DNA of 57,219 bases from Solirubrobacter deserti (GTDB taxonomy: Bacteria; Actinomycetota; Thermoleophilia; Solirubrobacterales; Solirubrobacteraceae), in the NCBI RefSeq assembly GCF_027587175.1, contig NZ_JAPCID010000052.1:1-57219 (forward strand). The letters run 5' to 3'. Positions 16,590-24,376 of the stretch are shown one piece after another. Position numbers and translations under genes: made by a program. The notes below the pieces were generated by a model. That model was not told the origin of the DNA, made no database searches, and saw only the letters and a list, made by a program, of their open reading frames with translations. Numbering within the stretch: position 1 is the stretch's first letter; every line of letters begins with the position of its first letter.

Positions 16590-17381
16590 ATGCTCAACGC
16601 CCTCTTGCACCGGATCGGCCTTGACGGCCCCGTCGAGCCGACCCTCGACGGCCTCGTCCACGTGCACCGCGCCTACCTCGGCGCGATCCCGTACGAGGAC
16701 ATCGCCGTGCAGCTCGGCGAGACCGGTCCGTTGGCGTCGGCGGCGCTCGCGGAGCGCTTCCTGAGCGAAGGCCGCGGCGGCTACTGCTTCGAGGTCAACA
16801 CGGTCTTCAGCTGGCTGCTCGAGCAGCTCGGCTTCTCGGTCGAGCGCCATCAGGCCGTGGTCGGCGGCGAGGGACCCACGAACCACATGGCGCTGGTCGT
16901 CGACATCGACGGCTCACTGTGGATCGCCGACGCCGGCCTGGGCGAGGGCTTCGTCGACCCGCTGCCGCTGGAGCCGGGCACGCACGCGATCGGCCCGTTC
17001 GCGTGGACCGTCGAGCTCGAGCCCTGCGGCACGTGGTGGATCGGCGCGCACGAGTGGTCCACGTTCTCGGGCTTCCGCATGGACGAGGACCCGTCGCCCG
17101 TGAGCGCCTTCGAGCCCCACCACCGCCGGCTCGCGACCGACCCGGAGTCCTCGTTCGTCAAGACGCTCGTCGTGCAGCGTCCGCGCGCGGACCGCATCGA
17201 CACGCTGCGCGCACGCACGTTCTCCTCGGTCGGGCCCGGCGTGGCGGAGAAGCGCGTGCTCGACGAGGCGGAGTTCTGGGCCGTGCTCTCGGGCGAGTTC
17301 GGCATCACGCGGCGCGACCCGCGGCTGTGGGCGCTGGCCGTCGCCCAGCACGACGCGTTCCTGGCCGCGCGAGCCGCCTGA
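16590..17381 (+). CDS. nat: Arylamine N-acetyltransferase
   Basis: 263 residues. NAT enzymes transfer acetyl from acetyl-CoA to arylamines and hydrazines through a Cys-His-Asp triad. All three are visible: C66 in GRGGYCFEVN, H98 in GPTNHMALVV and D113 in WIADAGLGEGF. The N-terminal helix bundle includes AIPYEDIAVQLG, where the family has IPFENL. The length is near the norm (about 270-280). In actinobacteria NATs also belong to cholesterol-catabolism or ansamycin clusters, but no such genes are nearby, so the physiological substrate is unknown. Confidence 0.93.
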   Translation: MLNALLHRIGLDGPVEPTLDGLVHVHRAYLGAIPYEDIAVQLGETGPLASAALAERFLSEGRGGYCFEVNTVFSWLLEQLGFSVERHQAVVGGEGPTNHMALVVDIDGSLWIADAGLGEGFVDPLPLEPGTHAIGPFAWTVELEPCGTWWIGAHEWSTFSGFRMDEDPSPVSAFEPHHRRLATDPESSFVKTLVVQRPRADRIDTLRARTFSSVGPGVAEKRVLDEAEFWAVLSGEFGITRRDPRLWALAVAQHDAFLAARAA

Positions 17382-17434
17382 ACGGCTGGCACGCCCACTG
17401 GCCGAGCGTCAGGCCCTTCGCGCCCGCCGCGCGG

Positions 17435-18736
17435 TCAGTGGGTGTCGTCGCCGTTCTCGTCCGCCGAGTCGACCAGAGCGGTGATCTGGGCCAGATGCGC
17501 GCGCACCCGCTCGGCCATGGCGTCCAGCACGGCCCGCGCCTGCTCGATGCCGCCGGCCGCGTTCGTCAGGTGGAGCTTGATGCGGCGGACCTCGTCCATC
17601 GCGCCCAGCGCCCGCTCGACCTCCGCGCGCAGCGCCGGCGCGTCCAGCCCGTCCACGCCGCCCTTGGCCATCAGCACGCGCGCCCGGGCCAGCGAGTACG
17701 CGACCTCCAGCGCCAGGCGCGAGCCGTCCTCGGGGTCGTAGACGACGAACATCTTGTCGCCGCCGATCTCCTTCAACCCGTCCACGCGCGCGGGCAGCTG
17801 CTCGGCGGACGGCACGACCCACACGCCGTAGTCGGCGGCGCGCTGGGCCATCGCCTCCTCGAGGTCGGACAGCGCCTCCTTGCGTGAGCGACGGGAGTGC
17901 TTGGCCTCGAAGACGATGCGGCCGCGCGCGGCGCCGGAGCAGCCCTCGATGTCCACGACCACGTCGCCCTTGCGACCGCCGCCGCCGCGGAAGTCGCCGA
18001 CGGCGTCGCAGTCGTCGCCGTGGCCGCGGGCGATCGCGTCCAGCGCGTCCACGAGCGCCTCCTCGTAGGGGCGGCCCTTGGCCGTGCCGCGAGCATGCTC
18101 GGCCGCGACCTCGGCGGCCTTCTCGCGCTCGGAGCGCAGCCCGGCCAGCTCCAGCTTCAACGCCACCATCTGCTCGCGCATGGCTTCCAGTTGCGCTTCC
18201 TGGCGGGTGGCCAGCTCGCGCGTGGTGCGCAGGTGAGCGGCCTTGAAATCGGCCAGCGGGTTGTTGCCGTCGGCGGACGAGAACTGGCGCAGCAGGTCCT
18301 CGCGCATGCGCGCGCTCTGGTCGCGCATCACTTCCCGCAGCTGGTGCTGCACGGCCGCCGTCGAGCCCTCGCCGAACAGCCGCTGCAGCTCGCGGGCGAG
18401 GTGCCCGTTCTCCTCGCCGAAGACCTCGTCGACCTTCGTGCCGAAGAACTCGGCCACCACGCGCGCCTTGTCCGTGAACGCGGTCTCCACCTCGCGTGAG
18501 ACCTTCTCGAACTCGTTGCGGACGAACTCGGCGTCCACCGCGGCCTGCTCGCGCTCCAGGATCCGCGCGCCGACCTCGATCGCGTCGTTGACGATCGCCA
18601 CCGGGTCGTCGCCCGCGGAGATGCGACGGTCCAGGAACGCCGCGGTCGTGGGATCGTCGATGACGACGTTGTCGACGATCACCCGCCCCATCAGGACGTG
18701 GACGCGCGGGGTGCGAAGTGGGGTGGCGGCCTCCAT
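17435..18736 (-). CDS. Coiled-coil protein with PD-(D/E)XK nuclease-like domain
   Basis: 433 residues from ATG 18736 (a TTG at 18742 is also possible). The N-terminal about 65 residues are globular, and residues 65-215 are highly charged and helical, probably coiled coil. The C-terminal domain has GRPYEEALVDALDAIARGHG, then GDVVVDIEG and IVFEAKHSRRS. The Asp followed by E-x-K has the spacing of a PD-(D/E)XK nuclease site as in RmuC/DUF2130-type proteins, and AQRAADYGVWVV fits the following strand. No transmembrane segment, unlike RmuC. Function is unknown; DNA repair or defence are possible. A TAGCGT box sits 12 nt upstream. Confidence 0.7.
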   Translation of the reverse strand: MEAATPLRTPRVHVLMGRVIVDNVVIDDPTTAAFLDRRISAGDDPVAIVNDAIEVGARILEREQAAVDAEFVRNEFEKVSREVETAFTDKARVVAEFFGTKVDEVFGEENGHLARELQRLFGEGSTAAVQHQLREVMRDQSARMREDLLRQFSSADGNNPLADFKAAHLRTTRELATRQEAQLEAMREQMVALKLELAGLRSEREKAAEVAAEHARGTAKGRPYEEALVDALDAIARGHGDDCDAVGDFRGGGGRKGDVVVDIEGCSGAARGRIVFEAKHSRRSRKEALSDLEEAMAQRAADYGVWVVPSAEQLPARVDGLKEIGGDKMFVVYDPEDGSRLALEVAYSLARARVLMAKGGVDGLDAPALRAEVERALGAMDEVRRIKLHLTNAAGGIEQARAVLDAMAERVRAHLAQITALVDSADENGDDTH

Positions 18737-18773
18737 GAGCAACCGACCACGCTACGCGCCGGTCCCGACGGAA

Positions 18774-19043
18774 CTAGCGCGTGGAGAAGCCGCGCAGCCC
18801 TTCGGCGGCCTCGGTGCGCACGTCCACCGAGTCGACCGTCGAGTGCCCGGGCCCGCCGCGCACGAACTCGACCAGCGCGTCAACCGCAGCCGCAGGGCCT
18901 TCGAAGACCGCTTCGACCGTCCCGTCACCCAGGTTCTCGGCCCAGCCGGCGACGCCGAGCCGCTCGGCCTCACGCCGCGTCGACTCCCGGAAGAAGACGC
19001 CCTGCACGTTCCCGTGCGCCACCACGCGGCGCCGTTCGGCCAT
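18774..19043 (-). CDS. acyP: Acylphosphatase
   Basis: 89 residues. Hydrolyses acyl-phosphate bonds. The catalytic Arg is in [14 protein letters not shown] and the catalytic Asn in [13 protein letters not shown]; both are intact. Length is typical. It shares a 17-nt divergent promoter with the gene at 19061, with TACCGT 6 nt before its ATG. Its stop is 37 nt before the start of the coiled-coil nuclease-like gene, which reads in the same direction. Confidence 0.95.
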   Translation of the reverse strand: MAERRRVVAHGNVQGVFFRESTRREAERLGVAGWAENLGDGTVEAVFEGPAAAVDALVEFVRGGPGHSTVDSVDVRTEAAEGLRGFSTR

Positions 19044-19060
19044 GCCAGTACGGTAGACAA
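19044..19060. promoter_or_regulatory. Minimal divergent promoter with overlapping -10 boxes
   Basis: Seventeen nt separate two divergent ATGs. TACGGT (19049-19054) lies 6 nt before the plus-strand ATG. On the other strand TACCGT (positions 19055-19050) lies 6 nt before the minus-strand ATG. The two boxes overlap by five bases, so both promoters cannot be opened at once. Confidence 0.55.
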
Positions 19061-19984
19061 ATGACAGCCCTCGAAGGCGAGCTCGACGCCTGTGGAGGGG
19101 CCAAGGCGCCCCCCTCGGCCTCCGCGCGCCTGAGGGAGGTCCTGACCGAGACGCTCAAGCGCGGCCGCCACGAGCTCGCCAAGCCGCGCTCGGGCATCGA
19201 GCAGCCGGTCGAGATCGGGCTCGCCAACGGCCTGCTGGCCGCCACCCCGGCGACGGCCACGCTGCGCGCCGACCCGGAATCGATCCCCGAGCGCGAGTGG
19301 CTGCTCGTCGCAGCCGTGGTCGGCACGCTGGTCGAGCTCGCCGAGCCCGGCCCGCCCACCGGCCCGCACGATCTGCGCCTGCGCGCGGGCGAGCTCCCGG
19401 GCGGCTTCCTCGTGCTCGGCTTCGAGGCGGGCGAGCTGGACCCCGAGCTCGTCGACCTCGCGTTCGAGGAGCAGTCGTACGGCATCGACCGCCTGCGCGC
19501 CCGCGCGCACGCGCTCCCGCCCGGGGTGATCGAGAACGTCGAGCTCAAGGCGCCGATCGGCGCGCAGCACCCGCTCAAGATCGCCGAGGCCGTCGCGCGC
19601 CTCGGCGGTCGCCCCGCCGGCCCCCACGACGAGGTCGAGGACGCGGTGCTGTCCATCCTGGGCACCGGCGGCAACGCCACGCGCCCGCACGAGGATCCCG
19701 ACCCCGCCAAGCGCGCCGCGCGCCGGATCCTGCAACGGCTCGACGGCATGGGGAAGTGGGGCGGATATCACACCGAGTTCGCGCACCTTGCGCGAGGCTT
19801 CGCGGGCAACGACCGCGCGCTCGCGCAGGAGGTCGGGGAGGCGCTGCTGGAAGCGGGGCTGCTCTCCGAGAAGCCTTCCGTCGGCCAGCGCCACGTCTAC
19901 CTCAATCCCAAGCGCGCAGCCGAGATTCGCAAGCTCATAGACACGGGAACGCTCCCAGCGGGTATGAGGCTGCCGTCCAAATAG
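19061..19984 (+). CDS. Hypothetical protein with winged-helix-like C-terminus
   Basis: 307 residues, no signal or membrane segment. The first about 210 residues are an alpha/beta domain with an unusual Pro/Gly-rich core ([19 protein letters not shown]). The last about 85 residues ([20 protein letters not shown], then [20 protein letters not shown]) look like a winged helix of a DNA-binding or partner-binding type. I do not recognise the family. It may be co-transcribed with the AMP-ligase, which starts 9 nt later behind its own strong ribosome binding site. Confidence 0.7.
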   Translation: MTALEGELDACGGAKAPPSASARLREVLTETLKRGRHELAKPRSGIEQPVEIGLANGLLAATPATATLRADPESIPEREWLLVAAVVGTLVELAEPGPPTGPHDLRLRAGELPGGFLVLGFEAGELDPELVDLAFEEQSYGIDRLRARAHALPPGVIENVELKAPIGAQHPLKIAEAVARLGGRPAGPHDEVEDAVLSILGTGGNATRPHEDPDPAKRAARRILQRLDGMGKWGGYHTEFAHLARGFAGNDRALAQEVGEALLEAGLLSEKPSVGQRHVYLNPKRAAEIRKLIDTGTLPAGMRLPSK

Positions 19985-19993
19985 GAGAGACCG

Positions 19994-21604
19994 TTGATCC
20001 CGAAGCCGAGTGAGCTCGCCACGCAGGCCACGACGAAGCTGCAGACGCTGGTAACGCTCACCCGAGCGGGGATCGTGCACCCCGAACGCCCGGACCACCT
20101 GTGGCACACCGTGAGCGCGCTGCTGCGCTTCGGCACCACGCCCGCCGCGGGCTACATCGGCGCCGCCAAGAAGTTCCCGGACGAGCCCGCGGTCATCGAC
20201 GAGCTCGGCACGCTCACCTTCAAACAGGTCGACGAACGCACGAATGCGCTCGCGCGCGCGTTCATGGCCGACGGCATCAAGCCGGGGGACGGCGTCGCGG
20301 TCATGTGCCGCAACCACCGCGGCTGGATCGACGCCGTCGTCGCGTGCTCGAAGCTCGGCGCCAACGCGCTGTTCATGAACACCGCGTTCAGCGGCCCGCA
20401 GCTGACCGACGTCGCCGAGCGCGAGCAGCCGAAGGCGATCGTCTACGACCAGGAGTTCGCCGAGGTGCTGGCGGACGCGGCCGAGGGCCGCAAGCGCTAC
20501 GTCGCCTGGCACGACGAGCCCAGCGATCACCCGCACCTGGAGGGCGTGATCGGCCGCGGCGACCCCGCGCCGCTGAAGGCGCCGGACGAGAAGGGCCGCG
20601 CGATCATCCTCACCTCGGGCACGACCGGCACGCCGAAGGGCGCGTCACGCTCGATGCCGAAGTCGATCGACCCGATCGCGGCGCTGCTGTCGGTGATCCC
20701 GCTGAAGGCGCGCGAGAAGACGATGCTCGCCGCGCCGCTGTTCCACGCGTGGGGCTTCGCGCAGTGGGCGCTCGGGATCAGCCTGGCGTCGACCGTCGTG
20801 CTCAAGCGCAAGTTCGACGAGGAGGCGACGCTCTCGCTCACCGCCCAGCACCGCTGCCAGGCGCTCGTCGTGGTGCCCGTGATGATCCAGCGCATCCTCG
20901 AGCTTCCGGACGAGGTGCTCGACCGCTACGACCTCTCCAGCGTGCGCGCGGTCCCCGTGTCCGGCTCCGCGCTCCCGGGCGCAATCTCGGGCCGCTGGAT
21001 GGACCACTTCGGCGAGAACCTCTACAACCTCTACGGCTCGACCGAGGTGGCGTGGGCGACGATCGCGACGCCGCGCGACCTGCGCGACGCGCCCGGCACC
21101 GTCGGCCGCCCGCCGCGCGGGTCCGTGGTGAAGATCTACGACGAGGACGGGAACGTCCTGCCACCGGGCGAGACGGGCCGGATCTTCGTCGGCAACGACG
21201 TCCAGTTCGAGGGCTACACGGGCGGCGGCAGCAAGGACGAGATCGACGGGCTGCTCTCCTCCGGCGACGTCGGCCATTTCGACGACCGCGGGCGCCTGTT
21301 CATCGACGGTCGCGACGATGACATGATCGTCAGCGGCGGCGAGAACGTCTTCCCGGCCGAGGTCGAGGATCTGCTGCACGGCCACGAGGCGATCGTGGAG
21401 GCCGCGGTCTTCGGCGTGGACGACGAGCAGTACGGCCAGCGGCTGAAAGCGGTGATCGTCCGGCGGGGCGAGATCACCGCGGACGAGGTCCGCGCGTACG
21501 TGAAGGAGAACCTGGCCGGCTACAAGCAGCCGCGCGACGTCGAGTTCGTCGACGAGCTCCCGCGGACCTCCACCGGGAAGGTGTTGAAGCGAGAACTAAT
21601 GTAA
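19994..21604 (+). CDS. Acyl-CoA synthetase / AMP-dependent ligase
   Basis: 536 residues of the ANL superfamily, activating a carboxylate as acyl-AMP then acyl-CoA. Motifs: P-loop-like ILTSGTTGTPKGA, the A5 region NLYGSTEVAWATIATP, A7 SGDVGHFDDRGRLFIDGR, A8 DDMIVSGGENVFPAEVE and the A10 catalytic Lys in LPRTSTGKVLKREL. The start is TTG 19994, supported by GGAGAGA a few nt upstream. It resembles long-chain FadD proteins, although the exact chain length cannot be read. It precedes the DUF177-rpmF-plsX fatty acid block by 5 nt. Confidence 0.93.
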   Translation: MIPKPSELATQATTKLQTLVTLTRAGIVHPERPDHLWHTVSALLRFGTTPAAGYIGAAKKFPDEPAVIDELGTLTFKQVDERTNALARAFMADGIKPGDGVAVMCRNHRGWIDAVVACSKLGANALFMNTAFSGPQLTDVAEREQPKAIVYDQEFAEVLADAAEGRKRYVAWHDEPSDHPHLEGVIGRGDPAPLKAPDEKGRAIILTSGTTGTPKGASRSMPKSIDPIAALLSVIPLKAREKTMLAAPLFHAWGFAQWALGISLASTVVLKRKFDEEATLSLTAQHRCQALVVVPVMIQRILELPDEVLDRYDLSSVRAVPVSGSALPGAISGRWMDHFGENLYNLYGSTEVAWATIATPRDLRDAPGTVGRPPRGSVVKIYDEDGNVLPPGETGRIFVGNDVQFEGYTGGGSKDEIDGLLSSGDVGHFDDRGRLFIDGRDDDMIVSGGENVFPAEVEDLLHGHEAIVEAAVFGVDDEQYGQRLKAVIVRRGEITADEVRAYVKENLAGYKQPRDVEFVDELPRTSTGKVLKRELM

Positions 21605-21609
21605 GAGGC

Positions 21610-22125
21610 ATGCCTCAGCGCACGGACTCCTTTGACCTCGCGCGCCTCGGGCTCACCTCCGGCGAAGGCCGGCGTCTGGACCTCAATGTCCACGTCGAGC
21701 CGTTCGACTACGGCGGCTCGACCTACGCCGTCGTCCCGGAGCTGGTGCCCGCGCGCCTTGACGTCTCCCGCACCACCGGAAACGGTTGGGCGTTGCGTCT
21801 GCGCTTCAGCGCGCAGCTCGAAGGTCCGTGCATGCGCTGCCTCGAGCCCGCGTCGCCGACCTTCGACGTGGACTCCTATGAGGTCCACCAGCCGGGAGCC
21901 GGGGACTCGGAGCTCAAGTCGCCGTATGTGGACGACGAGCTGGACGTCGAGGCGTGGGCGCGCGACGCGCTCGCGCTCGCGCTTCCGGCCCAGATCAAGT
22001 GCCGGGCGGACTGCGCGGGGCTGTGCCCGCAGTGCGGCGCGAACCTCAACGAGGACCCGGACCACGCGCACGAGGCCGAGCCGGATCCGCGCTGGGCCAA
22101 GCTGTCCGAGCTCAAATTCGAGTAG
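21610..22125 (+). CDS. DUF177 (YceD) family protein
   Basis: 171 residues. DUF177 proteins precede rpmF throughout bacteria and are linked to 23S rRNA accumulation and, in plants, plastid ribosome assembly. Family marks are the beta-rich N-terminus, the cysteine pair in EGPCMRCLEP and the C-terminal cluster CRADCAGLCPQCGANLNEDP, a likely zinc site. Length is typical. The upstream AMP-ligase ends 5 nt before its ATG. Confidence 0.9.
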   Translation: MPQRTDSFDLARLGLTSGEGRRLDLNVHVEPFDYGGSTYAVVPELVPARLDVSRTTGNGWALRLRFSAQLEGPCMRCLEPASPTFDVDSYEVHQPGAGDSELKSPYVDDELDVEAWARDALALALPAQIKCRADCAGLCPQCGANLNEDPDHAHEAEPDPRWAKLSELKFE

Positions 22126-22152
22126 GTCGCATCGCCTGCGGGCGACGCTACG

Positions 22153-22202
22153 GGGAGTTCCCCGAGGTCGCGTCGAGAGACGTGTCCGGAGCGGGAACTC
22201 CC
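22153..22202. promoter_or_regulatory. Inverted repeat upstream of rpmF
   Basis: GGGAGTTCCC (22153-22162) pairs perfectly with GGGAACTCCC (22193-22202) across a 30-nt loop, ending 7 nt before the rpmF -10 box. It could terminate the DUF177 transcript or bind a regulator. No T-tract follows. Confidence 0.5.
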
Positions 22203-22209
22203 GAGCCGC

Positions 22210-22215
22210 TATCCT
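22210..22215 (+). promoter_or_regulatory. -10 box of rpmF
   Basis: TATCCT, 11 nt before ATG 22227. The intervening bases share GCGCCGA with the equivalent region of rpsP. Confidence 0.5.
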
Positions 22216-22226
22216 GTCGCGCCGAA

Positions 22227-22430
22227 ATGGCCGTCCCTAAGCAAAAGCAGTCGCACGCGCGCACCTCGCAGCGCCGGGCGCAGCACAAGATCACTGCTCC
22301 CTCGGTCAACGACTGCCCGCAGTGCCGCCGGCCTCGCCGCCCGCACCGCGTGTGCCCGCATTGCGGGTTCTATGGCGGTCGCGAAGTCGTGCACATGCAC
22401 GACGAGCACGATCACGACCACGAGCACTAG
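22227..22430 (+). CDS. rpmF: 50S ribosomal protein L32 with His-rich tail
   Basis: 67 residues. L32 N-terminus AVPKQKQSHARTSQRRAQHK and zinc ribbon CPQC (residues 30-33) and CPHC (43-46) are intact. After the usual end GFYGGREVV the protein continues HMHDEHDHDHEH, a His/Asp/Glu tail with six histidines, able in principle to bind metals. The tail DNA overlaps the only canonical in-frame start of plsX (ATG 22372). It has its own promoter-like TATCCT box. Confidence 0.95.
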   Translation: MAVPKQKQSHARTSQRRAQHKITAPSVNDCPQCRRPRRPHRVCPHCGFYGGREVVHMHDEHDHDHEH

Positions 22431-23451
22431 AAGCCTCACCGTCGCCGTCGATGTCAACGGGGCCGATCTCGGCCCCGCTGAGGTCGCGCGCGGTGCTGCG
22501 GACGCCTCGGGCGTCCGCGTGATCCTGTACGGCCCGGCCGCCGAGATCGGGCCGGTGCCCTCGCACGTCTCCGTCGTCGACGCGCCCGTGTCGATCGCCA
22601 AGGAGGCCGATCCCGTCCGGGCCGTGCGCCGCACGCCCGACGCGTCGATCGTCCAGGCCGTCGCCGCGGTGTCCTCCGGCGAGGCCGACGCGGTGATCAG
22701 CGGCGGGTCCACGGGCGCGGCCCTGGCGGCCGCGACGTTCGGCTTCAAGCGCGTGCGCGGCGTCCACCGTCCCGCGCTGGCGCTGATGATCCCGGTGCCG
22801 GGCAAGCCGTTCCTGCTGCTCGACGCAGGCGCGAACGTCGAGGTCCGGCCTGAGATGCTCGTCCAGTTCGCGCACATGGGGGCGGCGTTCATGGAGGCGG
22901 TCGGCGGTGTCGCGTCGCCGCGCGTGGCGCTGCTCGCGAACGGGACGGAGTCGACCAAGGGCACGGAGGTCGTCGTCGCCGCGCACGAGGCGCTGGCCGG
23001 GTCGGCGGGGCTGAACTTCGTCGGCAACGTCGAGGGCTTCGCGATCGGGACGGGCGCGGCGGACGTGATCGTCGCCGACGGCTTCACCGGCAACGTCGCG
23101 CTGAAGGTGATGGAGGGGACCTCGGCCGCGCTGCTGGGCGCGGTGCGGTCCGCGGCCATGTCGAACTGGCGCTCCAAGCTCGGCGGCATGCTGCTCCGTC
23201 CCGCTCTGCGCGGGTTGCGGTCGGAGATCGACCCGGAGGAGCAGGGCGGCGCGGTCCTGCTCGGATTGCGGCACATCGGCGTCGTCCCGCACGGGTCGTT
23301 CAGGGCGCGCGGGTTCACGCGCGCGATCGAGGTCGCGGCGCGCGGCGTCCGCGAGGACGTGGCCGGACGCACCTACGCGCGCCTGGCCGAGGCGGGCGCG
23401 CTGCGCAAGACGGCGTCCGAGGCGGTCGGTAGCTTGCCGGACCAGTCATGA
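22372..23451 (+). CDS. plsX: Phosphate acyltransferase PlsX (divergent N-terminus)
   Basis: PlsX makes acyl-phosphate from acyl-ACP for phospholipid synthesis. The core is clear: GEADAVISGGSTGAALAA, FLLLDAGANVEVRPEMLVQF, NGTESTKGTE, FVGNVEGFAIG and DVIVADGFTGNVALKVMEG. The usual N-terminal DxMGGDxAP is replaced by VAVDVNGADLGPAEV. No ATG/GTG/TTG lies between the rpmF stop and this strand, so the only canonical start is ATG 22372, 59 nt inside rpmF; a near-cognate start close to 22431 is the alternative. The gene is coupled to acpP (ATGA) and sits in the conserved rpmF-plsX-acpP-rnc order. Confidence 0.9.
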   Translation: MAVAKSCTCTTSTITTTSTRSLTVAVDVNGADLGPAEVARGAADASGVRVILYGPAAEIGPVPSHVSVVDAPVSIAKEADPVRAVRRTPDASIVQAVAAVSSGEADAVISGGSTGAALAAATFGFKRVRGVHRPALALMIPVPGKPFLLLDAGANVEVRPEMLVQFAHMGAAFMEAVGGVASPRVALLANGTESTKGTEVVVAAHEALAGSAGLNFVGNVEGFAIGTGAADVIVADGFTGNVALKVMEGTSAALLGAVRSAAMSNWRSKLGGMLLRPALRGLRSEIDPEEQGGAVLLGLRHIGVVPHGSFRARGFTRAIEVAARGVREDVAGRTYARLAEAGALRKTASEAVGSLPDQS

Positions 23452-23702
23452 CCCGAGAGCAAGTCCTTTCCCTGATCCGCGAACACCTGGCCGACGAGCT
23501 GGAGCTCGAGGATCCGTCCGCGATCACCGAGGACACGCACTTCCGGGAGGACCTGTCGGCCGACTCGCTGGATCTGTACACGCTCGTGCAGGAGCTCGAG
23601 GATCAGTACGGCGTGAAGATGTCCGACGAGGAGGCGGCGCGCATCCACACCGTGCGCCAGGCCATCGACTTCGTTCTGGCCCACGAACCGTCGGGCACCT
23701 GA
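23448..23702 (+). CDS. acpP: Acyl carrier protein
   Basis: 84 residues, acidic. The phosphopantetheine-attachment Ser is in LSADSLDLYTLVQELED, where the DSL motif is intact (Ile/Val after DSL is often Leu/Val; here it is DSLDL). The fold ends with a typical helix, VRQAIDFVLAHE. It carries acyl chains for fatty acid and phospholipid synthesis and would feed PlsX just upstream. It starts inside the plsX stop (ATGA). Confidence 0.93.
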   Translation: MTREQVLSLIREHLADELELEDPSAITEDTHFREDLSADSLDLYTLVQELEDQYGVKMSDEEAARIHTVRQAIDFVLAHEPSGT

Positions 23703-23716
23703 ACCAGCTGCACGAC

Positions 23717-24376
23717 ATGCTCGAGGCGTTGCCGGCCGAACTCGCGCGGCAGTCGGTGACGCACTCGTCCTGGACCGAGAAGCGCTCGGATTCCTATGAG
23801 CGGCTGGCGTTCCTCGGCGATTCGGTGCTCGGCCTGGCGGTCACGACGCACCTGTATCCGCGGCTGCAGCCCGACGCCTACGGCGCCGGCCGCCTGACCA
23901 AGGTGCGCGCGCAGGCGGTGAGCGGCCGTTCGTGCCGGGACGTAGCCGAGCGGCTGGGCATCCCGGAGCGCCTGAAGGCCGCGGCGCCGCCGGAGTTCGC
24001 CGGGCCCGCGACCGAGCAGCTCGCGCGCACCGAGCGGGTGCTGGCGTCGGTGATCGAGGCCGTGATCGGGGCCTGCTACCTGCAGTTCGGCTACGAGCAG
24101 GTGGCCGACGCGGTGGTGGAGGCGTTCCAGCCCGAGATCGAGCGGGCGCTCGCGCATCCGGCCGACTTCAAGAGCGCGCTGCAGGAGCAGCTCGCGCGGC
24201 GCGGGACGGTCGTCGTCTACGAGGTCGCCTCCGAGGAGGGGCCGCCGCACGAGCGGACGTTCGAGGTCGTCGCGGTCGTGGACGGCCAGGAGGTGGCGCG
24301 GGGGAGCGGGCGCTCGAAGAAGGACGCCGAGCAGGCCGCGGCCGAGGCGGCGCTGGAGTCGCTGGGGCCGGGCTGA
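23717..24376 (+). CDS. rnc: Ribonuclease III with atypical active-site residues
   Basis: 219 residues: a RNase III domain (about 1-140) and a C-terminal dsRBD (ADFKSALQEQLARRGTVVVY to GSGRSKKDAEQAAAEAALE). The signature reads YERLAFLGDSVLG, keeping E28 and the catalytic Asp (D35), but Ala stands where ERLEFLGD has its second Glu. In the second metal motif the family's LAD..E is LASVIEA, so the conserved Asp is Ser (S111) while Glu (E114) remains. It may still cleave dsRNA. The start is ATG 23717; an in-frame CTG at 23699 overlaps the acpP stop (CTGA) and is an alternative. It is followed by smc through TGATG. Confidence 0.92.
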   Translation: MLEALPAELARQSVTHSSWTEKRSDSYERLAFLGDSVLGLAVTTHLYPRLQPDAYGAGRLTKVRAQAVSGRSCRDVAERLGIPERLKAAAPPEFAGPATEQLARTERVLASVIEAVIGACYLQFGYEQVADAVVEAFQPEIERALAHPADFKSALQEQLARRGTVVVYEVASEEGPPHERTFEVVAVVDGQEVARGSGRSKKDAEQAAAEAALESLGPG

